From the NCBI GenBank assembly GCA_017411325.1, contig JAFQQJ010000064.1, positions 1-64,000 of the forward strand: a stretch of 64,000 nucleotides of DNA, given 5' to 3'. Position numbers and translations under genes: made by a program. Every line of letters begins with the position of its first letter. Within the stretch, counting starts at the first letter, position 1. Under the pieces are notes generated by a model. The model saw only the letters and a list, made by a program, of their open reading frames with translations, had not been told where the DNA came from and searched no databases. Origin of the DNA: Clostridia bacterium (lineage in GTDB: Bacteria > Bacillota > Clostridia > CAKSNL01 > HGM11501). Of this stretch, positions 61,135 through 64,000 are shown in pieces.

Positions 61135-61164
61135 ATTATATATCCTAACATATGGATTTGTCAA
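61135..61164 (-). promoter_or_regulatory. Promoter of the stalk-domain protein gene
   Basis: On the minus strand TTGACA (61159-61164), 18-nt spacer, TATAAT (61135-61140). The leader is about 55 nt. Confidence 0.82.
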
Positions 61165-61277
61165 GCCTTAATTTTTAAAGATTTTTTAAGGGGCCGGAAT
61201 ACCGAAAAGCAGACGGATACAAAGAGCTGTACACGCCTGCTTTTAAAAATTCTTTCCTTTATTATATATATTGTATT

Positions 61278-62672
61278 TTACTTAATTTCGTACATATCGA
61301 GATACTTTTTGGTGTTTTCAATCATTTCGTTGAAAAGTTCCTTTGCATCAGCAACAGGAATGTCAACAAGAGGATCGTTGCAGAATGCATCAAATGCAAG
61401 GTCGATATTTTTCTCAACTCCCGCTTTTACAACCCCGGCCTGAGCGCCTGCGTTTCTTGCGATTAAAGGATAAATTCTTTCGGGGATTGCTCCTGCCATA
61501 ACGGGAGTTGCGCTGTCTGCACGGAATACCGCATTGGTTTCAACAACAACGCCAAGGGGGAGATTAGGAATCTGACCAACGTTGGGAAGGTTGATATTTG
61601 TAACAAGATCGCCCAGTCCGAGAAGTGCCTTCATCTGACGAACGCCTTCTTCTCCGGTCTTTTTAAGCTCTATTGCCTGCTCACCGCTTATAAGTCTCTT
61701 GGATTTTGCAAGTCTGCCTTCCATATCCTGCTTTCTCCACTTAACTGCGGTTAATCCAAAGTTCCACTTCTTTTCAACCATTTCAACATCTTTTAAGTAC
61801 CATTCCTTTTCGCAGAATTCGGCAAGATGTCTGTCACCTGCAGCTGCGATTACGCCATAGCGAAGGAAAAGATCCTTTTTAACCTTGTTTGTGGTCTGCC
61901 ACTGCTTGTTTGCCCAGTTATCGTCTGCAGCCTTACCCGAATCGTCATCATAGTGCTTTTCGCAGAATTCCCTGTAAATGGGGAAGAGATCGATATTTCT
62001 GTACTGTGCGCTTGTAAGCCATGTAAAGTGGTTTACACCAACTACATTTACGGTGATATCGTCTCTCTCCGCTTTGATTCCGGTTGCTTCCTCAAGTGCT
62101 GTTGCAAGAAGTCGCTGTGTGCCGAATACTTCGTGGCAGCATCCGAACGCCTTGATGCCGGGGAAGGTTTTATAAAGAGTATTTACGCATATTGCCATGG
62201 GATTGGTGTAGTTTATTACCCAGGCATCGGGGCAGTTTTTCTCAATTGCCTTTGCAATTACTTCAAACATGGGAATTGTACGGAGCGCTCTTACCACACC
62301 GCCGGGGCCGGTGGTGTCACCAACGGGCTGATAGATTCCGTACTTTTCGGGTGCGTGAACGTCAGACTCCATTTCGTCGAAGGTGCCCGGAAGAATGGAG
62401 ATTACAACGAAGTTTGCGCCTGTCAGGGCTTCGTCAATGGTTTCTACGGCGTGATAGCCCCATTTTGATACCGCATCGGGAAGGTCGTTGTACTTGTTTC
62501 CGATAATTTCGTTTGCCTTTGCAGCTTCTAAGTCGATGTCATAAAGATAAACGTCACCGCTTATGCCCTCGGAGGATGCAAGATCGCTCATAAGTCCCCA
62601 CGCCCAGCCGCGGGAGCCGCCGCCGATGTAGGCAATTTTGACATCTGTTGCCATATTGTTTTCAATTTTCAT
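61278..62672 (-). CDS. Glycoside hydrolase family 4 enzyme, probable alpha-galacturonidase
   Basis: A 464-residue cytoplasmic GH4 enzyme. These use NAD+ and Mn2+ and an oxidation-elimination-reduction mechanism. The Rossmann motif is VKIAYIGGGSRGWAW; INYTNPMAI, FGCCHEVFGTQ and VVGVNHFTW carry substrate and metal ligands (Asn, Cys, His). The CHEV tetrad was reported as the signature of alpha-galacturonidases such as Bacillus LplD, distinct from CHSV (alpha-galactosidase) and CDMP or CNVP types (phosphoglucosidases). Hence digestion of unphosphorylated galacturonide oligosaccharides from pectin is predicted. The ATG at 62672 (MKIENNMATDVK) is chosen for GAAAGGAGAA upstream; the extension to 62711 lacks one. 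No transporter is adjacent in the window. Confidence 0.9.
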   Translation of the reverse strand: MKIENNMATDVKIAYIGGGSRGWAWGLMSDLASSEGISGDVYLYDIDLEAAKANEIIGNKYNDLPDAVSKWGYHAVETIDEALTGANFVVISILPGTFDEMESDVHAPEKYGIYQPVGDTTGPGGVVRALRTIPMFEVIAKAIEKNCPDAWVINYTNPMAICVNTLYKTFPGIKAFGCCHEVFGTQRLLATALEEATGIKAERDDITVNVVGVNHFTWLTSAQYRNIDLFPIYREFCEKHYDDDSGKAADDNWANKQWQTTNKVKKDLFLRYGVIAAAGDRHLAEFCEKEWYLKDVEMVEKKWNFGLTAVKWRKQDMEGRLAKSKRLISGEQAIELKKTGEEGVRQMKALLGLGDLVTNINLPNVGQIPNLPLGVVVETNAVFRADSATPVMAGAIPERIYPLIARNAGAQAGVVKAGVEKNIDLAFDAFCNDPLVDIPVADAKELFNEMIENTKKYLDMYEIK

Positions 62673-62870
62673 AAAGATTCTCCTTTCGGAATTGTTTGCA
62701 GCGCTATACAATAAGGAAGCTTTTTAAATCCCTTTGCAATACGCCGCTTTGCTCAATTTACGGATTTTCACCGCTTCGAGGACAGTATATCACTATTTTT
62801 AGCAAAATTCCTTAAGTTTTTTGCCCACTTGATGGCAATTCTTTAATTTCTTGCGGTATTTTTTCTTTGA

Positions 62871-62961
62871 TTCAATCGAAATTGCTCAATTGTAATCCGA
62901 AAAGTCGCATTTGTAATCGAAACGCAAGTTTGTAATCTGAAATGCACGATTTGTAAGCGAA
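62871..62961. promoter_or_regulatory. Direct repeats, about 20-bp period, upstream of the GH4 gene
   Basis: TTGTAATC-n-GAAA-type units begin at about 62890, 62911, 62930 and 62951 (the last is TTGTAAGCGAA), with a degenerate TTCAATCGAAA at 62871. Spacings of 19-21 bp equal about two helical turns, so all copies face the same side of DNA. They lie 200-290 bp before the GH4 start. The rest of the 62673-63164 gap holds a terminator (62973-63022), a second hairpin (63092-63131) and AT-rich sequence. Confidence 0.6.
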
Positions 62962-62972
62962 TTTAGGTTTAT

Positions 62973-63022
62973 AAAAAAACAAACGGAAACGAGTTTGAAA
63001 TCATTCAACTTCATTTCCGTTT
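62973..63022 (-). terminator. Probable terminator of the lipoprotein gene
   Basis: AAACGGAAA (62981-62989) pairs with TTTCCGTTT (63014-63022), with further imperfect pairing inside (TTTGAA/TTCAA) around a 4-nt loop; the minus strand continues GTTTTTTTATA. Confidence 0.7.
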
Positions 63023-63091
63023 AATTTAATTATTTCTACTGTATTGCAATTCAGGCAAATTATTTCTTGCTATCATCATATCGTCAGATAC

Positions 63092-63131
63092 ACCAAAGGC
63101 ACTCCATTTGGAGTGCCTTTGGTAGTTTTTT
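63092..63131 (+). terminator. Terminator-like hairpin on the plus strand with no upstream plus-strand gene
   Basis: Perfect 14-bp stem ACCAAAGGCACTCC/GGAGTGCCTTTGGT with an ATTT loop, then AGTTTTTTG on the plus strand. The U-tract is on the strand opposite to all neighbouring genes, so it might end an antisense RNA or be an inverted terminator. Confidence 0.5.
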
Positions 63132-63164
63132 GCATTCGATTTTTCTCAATACACTGTTCTGCTA

Positions 63165-63644
63165 TTAATACTCAACTTCTGAGCCGTGCTCTTTAGCAAG
63201 TTCTTCTAATGCTTTGTTATATTCGTCAAGAAGTTCAACAGCTTCTTCAAGCTTTTGGATTCCTGCATTTATTGTTGCTTCCTCCTGAGTTTCACAACCT
63301 TCAGAGAGAGCTTCAAAGCCTGTCTTATAAGTTTCCATCACCTTAACGTACTTATCCTTTATTGCTTTAACTTCTTCTGTTTCAGGGGTAATACCCTTGA
63401 GTTTTTCAAGTGAACCGTTTACAAGAGGAAGAAGTGTATCGTCAATACTTTTCTTGATAGCAGCATCATCTTCAAGTGTTTCCCAAGTTCCAACCTCTGT
63501 CGTGATTTTTGTATAATTTTCAGTAACTTCTTTCATTTCAACATTTAAGAAGTTTTCCAAATCATCATAGACAGGATCACTGCAACCTGTTAAAAGTGTA
63601 AATGACATAACTGCCATAAGTAAAAGTGCTAAAAGTTTTTTCAT
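63165..63644 (-). CDS. Small helical lipoprotein
   Basis: A 159-residue secreted lipoprotein: MKKLLALLLMAVMSFTLLTG followed by Cys gives a lipobox, with the lipidated Cys at residue 21. The mature part is acidic and almost wholly helical (YDDLENFLNVEMKEVTENYT, IQKLEEAVELLDEYNKALEE), like a small helical bundle; one further Cys occurs in EGCETQEE. The family is not recognised. GGAGG precedes the ATG, and the gene starts 28 nt after the stop of the incomplete upstream gene, so both are probably one operon. Confidence 0.88.
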   Translation of the reverse strand: MKKLLALLLMAVMSFTLLTGCSDPVYDDLENFLNVEMKEVTENYTKITTEVGTWETLEDDAAIKKSIDDTLLPLVNGSLEKLKGITPETEEVKAIKDKYVKVMETYKTGFEALSEGCETQEEATINAGIQKLEEAVELLDEYNKALEELAKEHGSEVEY

Positions 63645-63672
63645 AAAAAATCCTCCATTTATTTAAATTAAT

Positions 63673-64000
63673 TTATTTAGTTCCCTTATATGCCGGTGCG
63701 ACAAAAGCCTTGAATTTGTCAACATTGTTTTTATTGTAATACTCATACGCAGAGATGTCATCCTCGCTAAGCTCTCTTACGGGTTTGAAATCTTCATAGT
63801 ACGCCCAAATCTGTTCTCCGTTATATTTGTCTGTGACAGGCAGAGTATCACCGACTTTCGGCCCTGTCACCCAGATTCTGTCGCCATTCGCATAAGAGTG
63901 CTGAAGCATCATCCATTGATTATCCGAAGTGGGCAGGAAGTTTTTACCGTTTGTACCGCCCTTCCAGCCGCGAAGATTTTTTTCATCAGGAAGTACCGCC
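63673..64000 (-). CDS. C-terminal part of an unrecognised protein (runs off window)
   Basis: The open frame continues to the window edge, so the true start is outside; the internal double ATG at 63912 is not a start. About 108 residues are visible, containing RGWKGGTNGKNFLPT, NGDRIWVTGPKVGDTLPVTD, GEQIWAYYEDFKPVRELSED and the C-terminus FVAPAYKGTK. It is rich in Trp, Tyr and Asp; no family is recognised. Its link to the downstream lipoprotein (28-nt gap) suggests a cell-envelope or extracellular role, which is inference only. Confidence 0.8.
   Translation of the reverse strand, partial: AVLPDEKNLRGWKGGTNGKNFLPTSDNQWMMLQHSYANGDRIWVTGPKVGDTLPVTDKYNGEQIWAYYEDFKPVRELSEDDISAYEYYNKNNVDKFKAFVAPAYKGTK

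Overview
The window looks like a chromosomal segment of a low-to-mid GC Gram-positive bacterium of class Clostridia (Bacillota), probably an uncultured gut or rumen spore-former. The reasons are the sporulation genes yqfC, yqfD and ylbJ, the Firmicutes order yqfC-yqfD-phoH-pgpH-ybeY-era-recO followed by ppdK, strong AGGAGG-type ribosome binding sites, and S-layer homology (SLH) and copper-amine-oxidase-like surface proteins. Nearly all genes are on the minus strand; the exceptions are ylbJ and the HAD/glycerol-1-phosphate dehydrogenase pair.

Region 1 (1-19.2 kb) is mostly housekeeping: the 5' part of ppdK, recO with a small YqzL-like gene overlapping its start, era, ybeY, pgpH, phoH, yqfD and yqfC, then ylbJ (+), an 8-oxoguanine glycosylase and an unknown gene (-), a PMM-like HAD phosphatase with a glycerol-1-phosphate dehydrogenase (+), a lipoprotein, an SLH protein with five Cys-containing repeats, and a proBAC operon with a short ProB. 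A four-helix-bundle (23S rRNA IVS-type) gene lies next to an array of small hairpins separated by AGTGATATT or its reverse complement.

Region 2 (19.4-61 kb) is a surface and carbohydrate-binding island. An operon encodes a GH71/GH99-like secreted protein and a four-discoidin protein with a copper-amine-oxidase-like stalk. Four tandem paralogous genes follow, called here A, B, C and D and encoding 2126, 2130, 2377 and 2124 residues. They share one architecture: signal peptide, acidic leader, F5/8C (discoidin) domains, a helical segment, Ig/X2-like domains, InlB-like repeats and a conserved C-terminal domain. An N-terminally SLH-anchored S-layer-type protein and a stalk-domain protein complete the island. 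Each giant gene has its own promoter of one conserved design and its own strong terminator. The gaps of 0.8-1.2 kb between these genes are mosaics of palindromic repeat elements that are absent from region 1.

Region 3 (61.2-64 kb) has a family 4 glycosidase with a CHEV motif, which predicts alpha-galacturonidase, with a set of roughly 20-bp-spaced direct repeats upstream, then a small lipoprotein and the 3' part of an unrecognised gene.

Taken together, region 2 reads as a cell-surface system that covers the cell (SLH proteins) and displays many sugar-binding modules, with one secreted glycosidase-like protein and an intracellular enzyme for uronic-acid oligosaccharides. This functional picture is inference from domain content. 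The giant tandem paralogs and the hairpin array are the best candidates for undescribed biology.
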